Assembly (NCBI GenBank): GCA_951213105.1
Contig: OX578145.1
Span: forward strand, 8,771,691-8,835,690
Reading direction: 5' to 3'
Length of the DNA: 64,000 nucleotides
From: Amaurobius ferox
Taxonomy: Eukaryota; Arthropoda; Arachnida; Araneae; Amaurobiidae
Made by a program: the position numbers and the translations under genes. The notes under the pieces are model-generated. The model was not told the origin of the DNA and ran no database searches. It worked only from the letters and a program-made list of their open reading frames with translations. This document shows positions 26,861 to 37,649 of the stretch, piece after piece; the first letter of the stretch is position 1, and each line of letters begins with the position of its first letter.

Positions 26861-29800
26861 TTTTTTTTTTTTTCTGAGGGGCTTGGTACCTGTGGATGAC
26901 TAGTACTTTGTGCTTAACCTGATTCAGTGGTCATTTGTCACACATCTTTTGACATTTATTATTTCTGAATAAGACTGCATGGTTTCTTGTCTTCAAGTAT
27001 GCCATGAGGCTCTTTTTCTGTTTCTAGCTCATTAGAGAACTGTTCATGCTATTGTGAAATATTTTCAAAACTAAATATTTGGACAGTTACTTTGATAGGC
27101 TGACCAAAATCCTTTAAAAGTATTTGTTTATTCAGTTTCTTTAGATTTTCCTTTATCGAACTTTCTTTTTTGTCACATTATTTAGAGATCCCGTTTTCTG
27201 GTTGAGGATCTATATAATAATTTAAATGTCCCATGACTTTCAATCATTGTTGGTGTCATTGAGTGTAATGCAACAAATTCATTTTATAACTGAGACTATT
27301 TCAGTCAAAGATTTTAGAGCCAGATGAAACCTTGTGCTCTCCTGGCCTGGAACTGAATCAATTTGTGCTTCAGTTCCAAAATACAAGGATGGAGCCTCAA
27401 GTTTCGTTGGATGTTTGTGATTGTTTGAAATCCATTCTAAACAGTAGTTACTGATCAATGTAGCCTCCTCCCAGTGCACAAAAGGACCGTAAAGTGCCAA
27501 ATATCTCCATCCTTAAATCTTCTCAATATTCCAGATTACTAGTCAATGTATGATATGCTATGCATCAAAGTCTGGTTGCTTCTGTACATTGATTGCAATG
27601 TTCAGAATAGATTTTACTGTTACTCTTTGACAACATTCATCACTAGGCAGTTTTAATTTTTGCCTTTTCTTGTATATTTTGGGTTGTGCCACAGTGTACT
27701 TTCTTTTCTGTTGAGATGAGGGCTGCATTTTAGTCAAATATCTCTTTTGTCAGCATTGAGTATCACTCGTTACTTAATGTAAAGCTCCAGTCATTCAAAA
27801 ACATGTAGGACATTCTAAAACAGGTTATGCAATCGTCATGTGTGCCTTCTTAGAGGGGGAGTTGCTATTTTGCTGCCGTAAGGTTATTGCATGTACTTAG
27901 TTAACATTTTTGTCTTTACAGAACATTGGTTGTATTTGCTTCCTAGAATGTTGCATGAGAGATCATCTGCAAACATCAACGTGATTATAAAGTATCACTT
28001 GGCTGACCTATTTAATAGTAAAAAGATCAAAGATTTTCCACTCTCGGCTACAGCCTTGTGGTAAATCCACCACTGTGCCTTCTGACATAATTGGCGATTG
28101 ATTGTAGCGCCGGGAACGATTTCTGGATATTTCATTTATAGACCTTTGACTTATTCACCAGTAGTCCCAAGTTATGTTTTTATACAGTTTAATAATCACA
28201 ACTGTTTCTTAATCTACTTGGGAAATACAGTGCTTCTACTTGTCGTATATATTTTTAGAATTGGATCTATATTTCTGTGGTGTCGTATATTCATATATTT
28301 TTGAATCATTAGATTTTTAACCTTAAAAATAACATGAAAGAAATGACTTCATGGGGCTAAAACTTTGTTACTAAGTAGTAGAAAACAAATATGTAATAGT
28401 ATTAATCTGTTTTGAAAATACAGCGTCCTTCCAAATGAGCTTCCTTCTTTATGATAGAGAAAAACAGAGTAGTTATCAGCAAAAAAAGAAAAAAAAGTCT
28501 TTATCCTTTGATTGTGTCCATATTTTAAGAAGCTCTCAATTTTTAAAAATATTCATAAAATTAATTAAGCTAAGGAATTCATAAATGTTTATTAATGAAG
28601 GACATCTACAAGTTAGAAGTATCCATTGAAAAAAATTTTCACTGTATTCTGTTGTTTTGAAACTGAATAGAATACAGAATTTTAAAGTCATCGTATATGT
28701 CCTTTATTAAGGTTGCACAAATCATGGCCCATGGCTCAATCTGACCTATTATAGAACTGCATCGAGTCCATTAAAAATTTAGAAAAATATTGCTTGACTT
28801 TGGCGATTGATGCTTTTAAGTCAAACTATTTGTCCTGTACTGCAGTAAAATAAATTTTTTCTTTTGGAAACGATACTAAATCAGTTTGTGCATCCTTGTT
28901 TTATACAAAAAAATAAACAAATTCCTATATTTTTTACTTCTCTGGTAGAAGCACTGTTTATGTTGAAAGCTTAAAATGAGGAAATTTTTACTCAATGTTG
29001 AGCTCAAAGATATTAGAAAGTAATAAATGTTTATATTTCAGATCATAAGTTTTGAATGCATATGGGATATGAGTAAAAAACTGCTCATTTCCCTCAATTT
29101 CTTCGAATCGCATCTGTGAACCTCGTCCGAAGATGGTCGCCTTAAACGTCGTGGTGCTCTGGAGCAAGAAGGAACCAAACTGCCCTCTCAGAAGTTTTTA
29201 AGCATCTGTTGTGACAAATCATATCAAATCTTCAACTTGTATTATATGAAACTGTTTAAAATCATCTAAATAAAAAAAGAAACTGGTTTTATCTGACATG
29301 CCGAGGTGGAGTGTTCAGAAAAAAATGTATTTGTTGGAAAAATATATCGAAGAAATGTCGACGAAATGTTCCATATGTTTTATACTTCTCTTCATACTGT
29401 TCGGTGACAGTTGAATATGGGCCTTACGCAAGGAGCTGGTCAAGCTGCAAATTGGTTGAAATAGCGTAGGCAGTCTGTTTATTCCAATCTTTACAACGAT
29501 CACCCTCCCAAAAACTTTTAGAATGCAATAAGAATATGCCTGTCGAGAACCAAACATGATTTGTTTTTGTTTTAATAGCATGGAATATGAACTGAAAAAT
29601 TCTTTAATGTGTTTCTCATGTTGCATACAATGTTACTCCTGTTCTTTATGTATTCACACACGTTAGTTTTTATGTACTCGTTTGCACTTGAAAAGAAAGT
29701 TTCGGTTCCACTGTTTTCAAAGACTCTAGCTTTATTTCGCTTCAGCTTAGTCAATTTATTGGGGTAAATAAAGCTCACTACCAAACAACGATGCTAAAGT

Positions 29801-30599
29801 GAGTTGTTCTGTAATGGTGAGACAGCTCTTGCCATTTTACTTCTAAAGAATGTATGTCGGCGTGGTCGAACTTGCTTTCTAATAGTAATGGACACTTTCC
29901 ATAAGTTGTCTGTAAATTATATTCTCATGTATGAGAATACTGAAAGAAAAATTCTTTTAACAAATAAGATAGATTTCCTGCGGGCCATCTATTGGATGAC
30001 TTTACAACGTCTCTTGCAACAGATGATAGCCATCTATAACCTTGTTTTGCTTTTTTGCATCTTCTGCCTATTAAGCATATAATTCACCAGAAATACAAAG
30101 TGCAAGTCTGAACTCACCATAACAGAAATATGAAAACATTTGATTCGGTTAGTTCATAACCTTTTTCCTGAACACAGCATCTTATGTAAGATACTTAAGC
30201 TTTTGCCTTTTAAGTATTATGTTTTGCTTTCTAAAATATTTTATGGAGAATGAACTGGATATGATCATTCATATTCTGTACAAATTGAAGGCAAGAAAAA
30301 CATCATAGCAATAATTTAAAAATGAACTAACAATAATCTGTTATTACCTTTAAAGACTAAACCGAATTTTCCCTAAAAAGTATTAATTTAGGATGCCACC
30401 GATTTGCCCACTGAAAGACACAAAATTGCAAAAAATGTAGTAGGGGCACTTGCTGGGAATTATCTGTTAAAAGAAACACGTGGAATTCTATTGATCCGCC
30501 CCCTCAAATGTGAAGAATAAACATGGAGTATATAAGAAGAGAGGGGAAATGATACTTTTTCAAAAAATGTTGCTAAAACAAACAAAATATGTTTATATC
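26861..30599. other. no gene recognised
   Basis: AT-rich sequence with only short frames lacking coding features. A small GC-richer patch at about 29105-29205 stands out from its surroundings, but both of its strands are interrupted and I cannot assign it. Confidence 0.5.
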
Positions 30600-30966
30600 A
30601 GTCATCATCATCATAACTCTTCATGCCTAGTGGCACATAAGGCCTTCAGCTTGCGTCGTCACCGTGGTCGATCCTGTGCTGCATTCCTTGCTTCTGACCA
30701 GCTCGCCATCCGATTTCTGTCCTACTCCACCAGTCTCCTCCAAGTAAGCTTGGGTCGGCCCCGAGATCTTTTTCCTTCAGGCACCCAAGTAAGTGCCACA
30801 GCAGGGATGTTATGCTGCGGCATTCTCAAGACATGTCCAGTCCATTTCCTATCTACGTTTTTTTAGCTCTGTCTCAATTTCTTCCTATCCAGTACTCTTG
30901 TAGAGTTCAGTGTTAGTAATAACATACGGCCAGAATACTCCCCAAATTTTCCCTCAGACATTTAGT

Positions 30967-32996
30967 CTACCAGGCATTTAACTTGTTGCATTGGCCCCTT
31001 GTTAATTTCCATGTTTCGGCTCCATATAGTAAAATGCTTTTCACTAAGGAATTAAAAAGGTTGATTTTGGGTTTTAAATTGATGTTAGTAGTTCTCCATA
31101 TTTTATTTAGTTTTCTAAAACAATTCTGAGCTTTTGCAATTCTTATTTTGATGTCTTCATCTGTTCCACCCTCCTTGTTCACCAGTACACCAAGGTACGT
31201 GAAGCTATTTACATCTTCAATTGATTCATCATCTAATTTTACATTTTCAGAAGTTTTTTCATTCATTCTTAAGACTTTTGTTTCCTTTTATTGATTTGTA
31301 GACCAGTCATTTTAGCAAACTTGTTAAGGCCATTACTTTTCTGTTGTAGATCACAAAATTTAGAGGCCAAAAAAACAATGTCATCTGCAAAATCCAAATC
31401 CTCTAAGACTGATGTAAATTTCCACCTAATGCCTCTTCTCTTGTCTTATTGGTTTCTCTTGGTGTTTTTCATGATCTAGTCGACAACTATATTAAATAAC
31501 AAACCTGACATCACATATCCTTGTTTTACACCTGATTTAATTTGGAAGGGCTCTGTCAGTTTTCCATTTACTTCAACACAGCAACTGCTGTTTCGATATA
31601 GCTCCCTAATAATATTAATAATTTTTTGTGGGATTCCATAACTATCAAGTATCTTCCACTGCATATCTCTGTCAATGGTATCAAATGCTTTTCTAAAATC
31701 AATGAAATTTAAATATAAAGGTGCATTATGTTCAATGCTTTGCTAAATGATGTTTCTCAAAATAAAAATATGTTGAGTAGTTTCAGCTCCACTTCGAAAT
31801 CCTGCCTGCTCCTCTCTCAAAACCTTCTCAATTTCATTCTCTAATCTGTTGACTATGACTCTTCCAAAAACTTTAGCTGGAATAGACATTAAAGTGATAC
31901 CTCTCCAGTTCTCACAGGAAGAAAGATCTCCTTTCTTAGGTATTTTAATTATTGTTGCTTCTTTTTTTTTTTCTGGTACTTTCTCAGTTTTCCAGATAAG
32001 GTTAAACAGATTTTTCAAATATTTAGCTGTCTCTTCAACATTAACTTTAAGCATTTCTGCAGTTATCGTATCATTTCCACAGGCTTCATTGGATTTTAAC
32101 GCCTTCAAAGTATTTTTAATCTTGATCAACAAGATTTCCTCTGTAGAAATATTTAAGGTAGGTGTCACATCAAATGTGGCCACTGGTTGTTCATTAGTGT
32201 CGATATTGTAAGCATTTAGTGTTTTTTCAAAATGTTCTCGCCATCTTTCCTCAACCTCCGCTTCAACAAATAAAAGTCGACCATTCCCATCTTTGACTCC
32301 ACATTCATGTTTTTCAACTTCACCACTTATTTGTTTGATTATTTGGTAAACAATTCTTGTCCATCCAGTTTTAACCGCATTTTGTGCTTCACTAGCTAGA
32401 TCATCATAGTATTTATGTTTGTCCTTCTTAGAGCTTCTTTTGACATTCTTATCTGCCTCTCTGTATTTTTCTTTGTAAACTTGATATAATCTTTCAGATC
32501 TAGTACTGTCAAGAATGCTCTTTATTTTCCTTCTATACTCAATAAGTTTCCATGTTTCTCCAGTGATCCATTCTTTATTCTTTCTCTTTTCTTTTTTCCC
32601 TATAGTATTTTCTCTGCTGTTTCGTTTAAAATAGTCTGTAGTTGACTCCTGCTCTTCCACATCCTCCAAGATTACTTCATTATTCTCTAAGGCAAAGAAT
32701 CTGTTCTTCAATTCAATATTGAATTTCTCATAAATCTTCTTATCCTTTAATTTAGCAATATCGTTCCCAACTGGTCTAGTATTTTTACTGTTCTTTTTGC
32801 ATTTAAGCAATTTTAACTTCAAATTCAACACTACAAGGCAATGGTCAGTGCCAACATCTGCCCCTCTCTTAACTCTAACATCCATCATAGATCTGGTAAA
32901 TTTTCCATTAATTATTTGATTTCTTGTTTTTCCATCTGTCGATGTCCAAGTTAACTTATGTATATTTTTATGCTTGAACTTGGTGCCTCCAATCAC
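30967..32996 (-). pseudogene. LINE reverse transcriptase, frameshifted
   Basis: The longest open piece (31743-32996, 417 codons) carries linker sequence and the start of the RT domain. Visible motifs are ACGNDTITAEMLK, IIKIPKKGDLSSCENWRGI and REEQAGFRSGAETTQ. A second piece (31476-31664) has YGIPQKIINIIRELYRN and GVKQGYVMSGLLFNI, which is RT motif B. The catalytic FADD box lies near 31380-31391, outside the longest frames. The C-terminal piece (30967-31266) includes SFTYLGVLVNKEGG and LLYGAETWKL. Beyond it, to about 30620, minus-strand fragments resembling WTGHVLRMP and GRPKLTWRR can be read. The family looks RTE-like, but clade assignment needs a tree. Confidence 0.9.
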
Positions 32997-32999
32997 TAA

Positions 33000-33600
33000 A
33001 TTGTTTAATTCACAAAATGAAACAAATAGTTCTCCATTTACATTTCTATCACCACAAGCTTCATTGCCTATGGACTTTTCTTCCTTACAAATTCTGGACC
33101 CAACCTTAGCATTAATATTTCCAATAACTAGTAAAAGGTCCTATCCAGCACTTTTTGGGAGTATATCATAAAAACGTTCTTTCACTTCATAGTCAGCTTC
33201 ATTAGTAGGAGCATACACTTGAATGATAGTCATTTTGATAAACTTAGAAAAAAAATCTTGCTCTTACAATCTTGTCATTGATGGGTTCCCACTCCATAAG
33301 ACTTTTCACAGCCTTTTCATTCAAAATGAGGGCAACTCCTCTTTCGTGCTTGTCCTCCATTCCAGAATAAAGTATAGTCTTGTCACTTGTTTTCATTTTC
33401 CCGAATCTAGTCCATCTTACATCGCTGACTCCCAATATGTCCAACCTATACTTGTCCATCTCGTTGGTAACCAGTCTTGTCTCTCCTATTTGGTACAATG
33501 TTCTCACATTCCATGTTTCTATCTTTAATATGTGTTTAGGCTTTGGCAGCGACTCCTTCAGCGCCAGAGGTTTCCTAAGGCTTTCCCCCTGGTACGTCAT
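33000..33600 (-). pseudogene. LINE apurinic-type endonuclease domain, broken
   Basis: The first frame (33244-33600) starts just before LKIETWNVRTLYQIGETRLV and continues DILGVSDVRWTRFGKM, the N-terminal half of an exonuclease/endonuclease/phosphatase fold. A frameshift near 33240 moves the reading to TIIQVYAPTNEADYEVKER. An in-frame TAG follows near 33140. The catalytic GDxN motif appears as GNIN (near 33110-33135), so the usual Asp is replaced by Asn. NQIINGKF continues in the next frame segment. The domain would nick target DNA in an intact element; this copy cannot. Confidence 0.85.
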
Positions 33601-33903
33601 AAATGGAGACTCCTCAATCTATGCAAGATAGCCGTCATCTGGTGTCTCGCAAGTCGCAACACCATCAGCCAGAAGTAGTTCATTCAAGCTTTCGCTTTCC
33701 ATAATCGAAGTCTTTTTACAGGAAAGGGTGATTGGCCCTTTGCCCAACCCCCAAAAGGGGAACCCAACTATACCCTTGGGGACTGGGTACCCATTTTAGT
33801 CGCCTTTTACGACATGCATGAGCTACAGTGGTGCTATATTCTTACCCCGGACACCACACAGGAAGTTTATACCAATAAACTTATTTTATTTGATGATGAA
33901 ATT

Positions 33904-33947
<44 letters not shown>

Positions 33948-34760
33948 TTAGGGGGGGGGGGGTGAGTTCACTGAATTTTTTCGAATTTCAAATTGTGATT
34001 TTCTTGGGGAGGGGCGGGTTGACATTACTACAGTATGCAAATCCAGTGTTGACATCTGTACTTTGACCCGAATCAATGTAAACCTCCACCTTCTGATCAG
34101 ATGAACAAATTCGAGCCTTCGGGCTTTATTCCTTATCAGTTGAAATGGTGAGGTGGTCCCCAATTAACGACGCTAAAATCTGTACCCAGTTAACTGGAAA
34201 TATAATAGATATATGAATTTCATTCGATTGCTGGAGGAATAAACGATGATAAATGGTATTTTGTTCAGTGTAAGAAGTGAAATATTGGAATATTTTCAAA
34301 AAATGGGATTATGGTTTTAATTGAATAACAATTTCCCCCTTCCTCTTTATAAAACAGTACATGTTTCTAACTATATTAATATATTTATAACTAATTATAT
34401 TAATTTATTTCTAAGAATTTAAATTGTTTCAATTTAGTTAATGTAAGTTAGTGGTTAGTATTGTTTATGAACCGCACACATTTTATACAATCATTTGGGA
34501 GGGGCGGGATGAAAGCTTTTTTATGTTTTGATTTCATTCTGTGTAGACAAATTATCATTTCCACTTCATATTCTTGAGAGTTCTGTTCCTTTCCAAACTA
34601 GGAAACTCTAACATGAAGTCCTGATAGCTTAGAATTAGAGTACATAAGTTTGATTGCTGTGTGTGTGTGTATGTAGGAAGGGGTAGTGATTTTAAGTATA
34701 CAGGGCTGTAGCCATAAACGAAATTGAAAACAGGCTTTATTGAAGTTGAAGGGGATTGAA

Positions 34761-34824
34761 GCTCAGGGGAACTCAACAGTCTTGAAGGAGAGGCTCAGGG
34801 GGACTCAACAGTCTTGAAGGAGGG
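34761..34824. repeat. two tandem 32-bp repeats
   Basis: GCTCAGGGGAACTCAACAG followed by TCTTGAAGGAG is repeated immediately with one or two changes. Confidence 0.85.
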
Positions 34825-36952
34825 GCTCACTAAAAACACTGTTACTTGTTAGCATTCCTAAGCCTGATAGTTATTACATATTTCAATCCATATAAATTAT
34901 TAACAAATAATGAATTATATATTTATATTTCTAAACTAAGAGCTGATTAGAAAAATCCATATAGCTACTATACATCAATATTAATATATAATAATTACAA
35001 TTGATTTAAATATAGGCATTAATTAGTAGCAAAGCTGTTAACTGAAGAAAATTTCAGATAGTATCCTAAATGTTATTATCTTAATTATTAAAAAACTTTA
35101 AATGTTTTTAAATTAAATATGTAAATAAATCAATTATGTGTATAACCACAAATTTAGCTAAATTAAAAAATCTTTAAAACAAAGTAATTTATAAAAAATC
35201 TTATAAAGCAATTTTTGTGCAAAATTTAGATGACATATTGGACAAAATTTCATATGAGTACTAGAAATGCAATATATTTTTCGGGGGGGGGGGGGGGGGG
35301 GGGGCTGAGTATACTTCTTAGAGGGGCTTAGCCCCCTCTGGCTCCTATAAGTATATATGGTTTACTTTGGTTAAATTGGCCAATAACTAGTTTTGTTTTT
35401 GAATAAGCCATTTGGTAAAACTTTAGCCTTCTAAGTAAGTGTTCCTGAGTCAAGATGAAAAAAAAAATTCCATTCTGCCCTAACATATGCTTTGAAAAAG
35501 CGAAACACTATAACTGTATTTCTATCATCATCTTAGGAAGGAGCAGGCGATTCAATCACTGTGGTGATACTATCTTTGGGCAAGACTAACTTGAATGTTT
35601 GAGTTCAAATCAACAATAAGTAGAATTCAAAATCATTAATGTTCTTTGATATTTTAGTAAAAAATATTTTAAATTGATATTTAAAATTAATTCTATTATC
35701 ATCTAGTAAATGTATGCATAATGGACATATGAAGGCAAAACTGAGCCAATGGCCTATCATAGGTTCCACACTACATTGGTTTAAAACTGCAAAATTTTAG
35801 TTTTTAGTGATTAATAGCATTTAATATATGGAATCTATAACTTAGCAAAGGTTTGTAGTTTTTCTTATGCCCCTAATTTCAAATTAGCTTTTTCGGAATT
35901 ATAAAGTGAATTGGTATCTACCATGATGTAATTTTTCTTTTAACAAGTCAGAAGTTTTAAAATTTTGCCATAGCATTTTAATGTTAGATTTTTTACAGTG
36001 TTCATGCTTAAAAAAGAAACACTCTTTTTGGTGTAAAATGTGACGAAAAAGAGAATTTATACTTAGCAGTGTAGGTTTCAAAATGCAACCCAATCTATCA
36101 AATCACTGTTCAATTATGATTATTGCCATCTGCTGCAGTTCAAAATCATCACTTATTCTGGAGTTAGCTTAGTTTTAAAATTTTTTTGAAACTACGAACT
36201 TTAGTAAAATAAAATAGTATGGAAACACGTCAACTCATTAATATTTTAAAATCAAAAACAACCAAAAAATAGGTTTAAAAATCTTTTATTAAAATCTTCT
36301 TTTTTAAAACGTGAAAAAATCACATGGCCATAACACTTTGGGGAGCAGTTTAGGTTACAAATTCTCTTGCCTACAATTTGACCTTTGGTTCATCCCTACA
36401 ATGCAAGGTTGAAGAGCACTGTTCAAAGTCAAATCAACTACGATGGTTCCAAGTACTCTACTTTTTAAATCCTGATGCTTGAGTTGGCCAAGTCTTAACG
36501 ATAGTGATTGGTTATTCTGGGTCTAGTCTTGCTGTCATCTTTCTAGAATGGGAAGTGGTTGTGACATTTCTCTTTCCTCAGTAAAGCCTGTTGAAATTAT
36601 TTTGTGAGTCGAATAGCAAAATCTTCTAACATGAATCTGACGGTGGGCAAACAACACTAAAGTCCTGAATTTGGTTTTTCCCTTCTAATTTATTTGCTGA
36701 AATAGAGCTCCTCATCTTGATAAAATGAACATTTATTATCTCTCATAGGCAAAATAAGATACCTAAGTATTATAATCTCTGTGGGTCTTGCATGGAGGTA
36801 AAGAGAAGAAGAAGTTAAAAATTTCATGTTGAGAAAACACCAAAATCGTTTTTAGACATAATTCAGGTGGTGCTGGGATAAGTTCCATTGGATTGCATGT
36901 ATATTTCTATGGCTTGCATGGAATTAAATAAGATTTATTGAAACTGTTAATT

Positions 36953-36956
<4 letters not shown>

Positions 36957-37003
<47 letters not shown>
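36957..37003. repeat. (TA)n microsatellite
   Basis: More than 20 uninterrupted TA units. Confidence 0.95.
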
Positions 37004-37005
<2 letters not shown>

Positions 37006-37100
37006 ATGCAAATTAAAACTCAAATCATAAAAAATATTTCTGGCTATTCAAATTTATTTTACTTTTCAATTTATTTTTGTCTCTCTTTATTCTGTACTCA

Positions 37101-37255
37101 TGGATGTCCAAAGAACTTTTCCCAGGAGTGGGGCAAATTCAGGGATAAAATGTCCAACATTGACTGGTTTGATGCCCACCTTTGAGACCTTGAACATCCA
37201 GGGGGAGAGCGAGTGCCCCCTCTTTACCTCCTCTATGGGCACCTATGTTTGCACC
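37101..37255 (+). repeat. single dispersed copy of the 50.7-51.2 kb tandem family
   Basis: It contains CATGGATGTCC, AACTTTTCCCAGGAGTGGG, ACCTTGAACATCCAGG and GTGCCCCCTCTTTACC in the same order and spacing as the units at 50690-51185. The family is therefore both dispersed and tandem. Confidence 0.75.
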
Positions 37256-37406
37256 CTGTTCTACAGCTAGAAAGACATATGTCTTAATTATTAGGTGGTA
37301 TCACGTCTACTTCAATATATAAGCAATAAAATTCAAGACACATATCATAGATAAAAAGTTTATTTAATCAAAGAAAACCATCCTATCAGACGCACAAATG
37401 TTAAAA

Positions 37407-37449
37407 GGCCAGGGCACTTTCGGGTATCACTATACCCTTCATCAGTGGC
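37407..37449 (-). ncRNA. hammerhead ribozyme-like motif, left arm
   Basis: On the minus strand: GCCA, CTGATGA, GGGTAT-AGTG-ATACCC, GAA, AGTGCC, C, TGGC. Helix I pairs fully over four base pairs (GCCA with TGGC), unlike the right-arm copy. The position expected to be U16.1 is C, which should reduce or abolish cleavage. The same extra A precedes helix II. The two copies together suggest an ancestral sequence with both helices intact. Confidence 0.55.
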
Positions 37450-37525
37450 TATATGAAAAATGATCGTGGGAACAAGTTCTATGTAGACCACCAGATCGGC
37501 AGACAAAGCTGTCATTTTTCGTATA

Positions 37526-37568
37526 GCCACTGATGAAGGGTATCGTGATACCCGAAAGCGCTCTGACC
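37526..37568 (+). ncRNA. hammerhead ribozyme-like motif, right arm
   Basis: In order: GCCA (helix I strand), CTGATGA (core), a stem-loop GGGTAT-CGTG-ATACCC (helix II), GAA (core), AGCGCT (minimal helix III, A-U and G-C pairs), C (cleavage position 17, giving a CTC triplet), then TGAC (other helix I strand). This is the order of a type I hammerhead with minimal helix III. The departures are an extra A between CTGATGA and helix II, and one mismatch in helix I. Confidence 0.6.
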
Positions 37569-37649
37569 TTTTAACATTTGTACATCTTGGATGGTTTTAT
37601 TTGATTAAATGACCTTTTCATCTATGATATGTGTCTTGAATTTTATTGC

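Larger units (their letters stand above)
30600..33866 (-). mobile_element. RTE-like non-LTR retrotransposon (LINE), decayed, about 3.27 kb
   Basis: The order on the minus strand is 5' leader, APE-type endonuclease, reverse transcriptase, C-terminal region, then a short (ATG)n tail. The leader (about 33600-33866) contains the phrase GTAAAAGGCGACTAAAATGG and a C-rich segment that I associate with RTE-type elements. The tail ends at about 30600 in ATGATGATGATG. GTTTATA flanks both sides and may be a remnant target duplication. The coding part is broken by several frameshifts and at least one stop, so the copy is inactive. It lies downstream of the PMCA exons. Confidence 0.85.
33867..37100. other. 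no gene recognised; simple repeats and poly(G)
   Basis: AT-rich intergenic sequence. It holds TA microsatellites (33910-33940 and 36957-37003), a G-run at 33950-33962, a 22-base G-run at 35283-35304 followed by a GGGGCTTAGCCCC palindrome, and a short tandem duplication at 34761-34824. Open frames are short and non-descript. Confidence 0.5.
37323..37649. repeat. inverted repeat, arms about 140 bp, loop about 48 bp
   Basis: The left arm 37323-37463 and right arm 37512-37649 are reverse complements with few mismatches. The outermost 30 bp (from GCAATAAAATTCAAGACACA) are perfect. Each arm carries a hammerhead-ribozyme-like core. The structure resembles two head-to-head terminal repeats of a Penelope-like element, which are known to carry hammerhead motifs. 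No RT is adjacent. Confidence 0.9.

Noticed and set aside
29105..29205. GC-richer patch as a possible exon
   Set aside because: Both strands are broken by stops within about 35 codons and no domain or paired splice sites could be matched.
30510..30866. 118-codon + strand frame with a His run and basic C-terminus
   Set aside because: It is the antisense of the RTE-like LINE 3' end; the His run is the reverse of the (ATG)n tail.
31849..32211. 120-codon + strand frame
   Set aside because: Complementary-strand shadow of the LINE reverse transcriptase.
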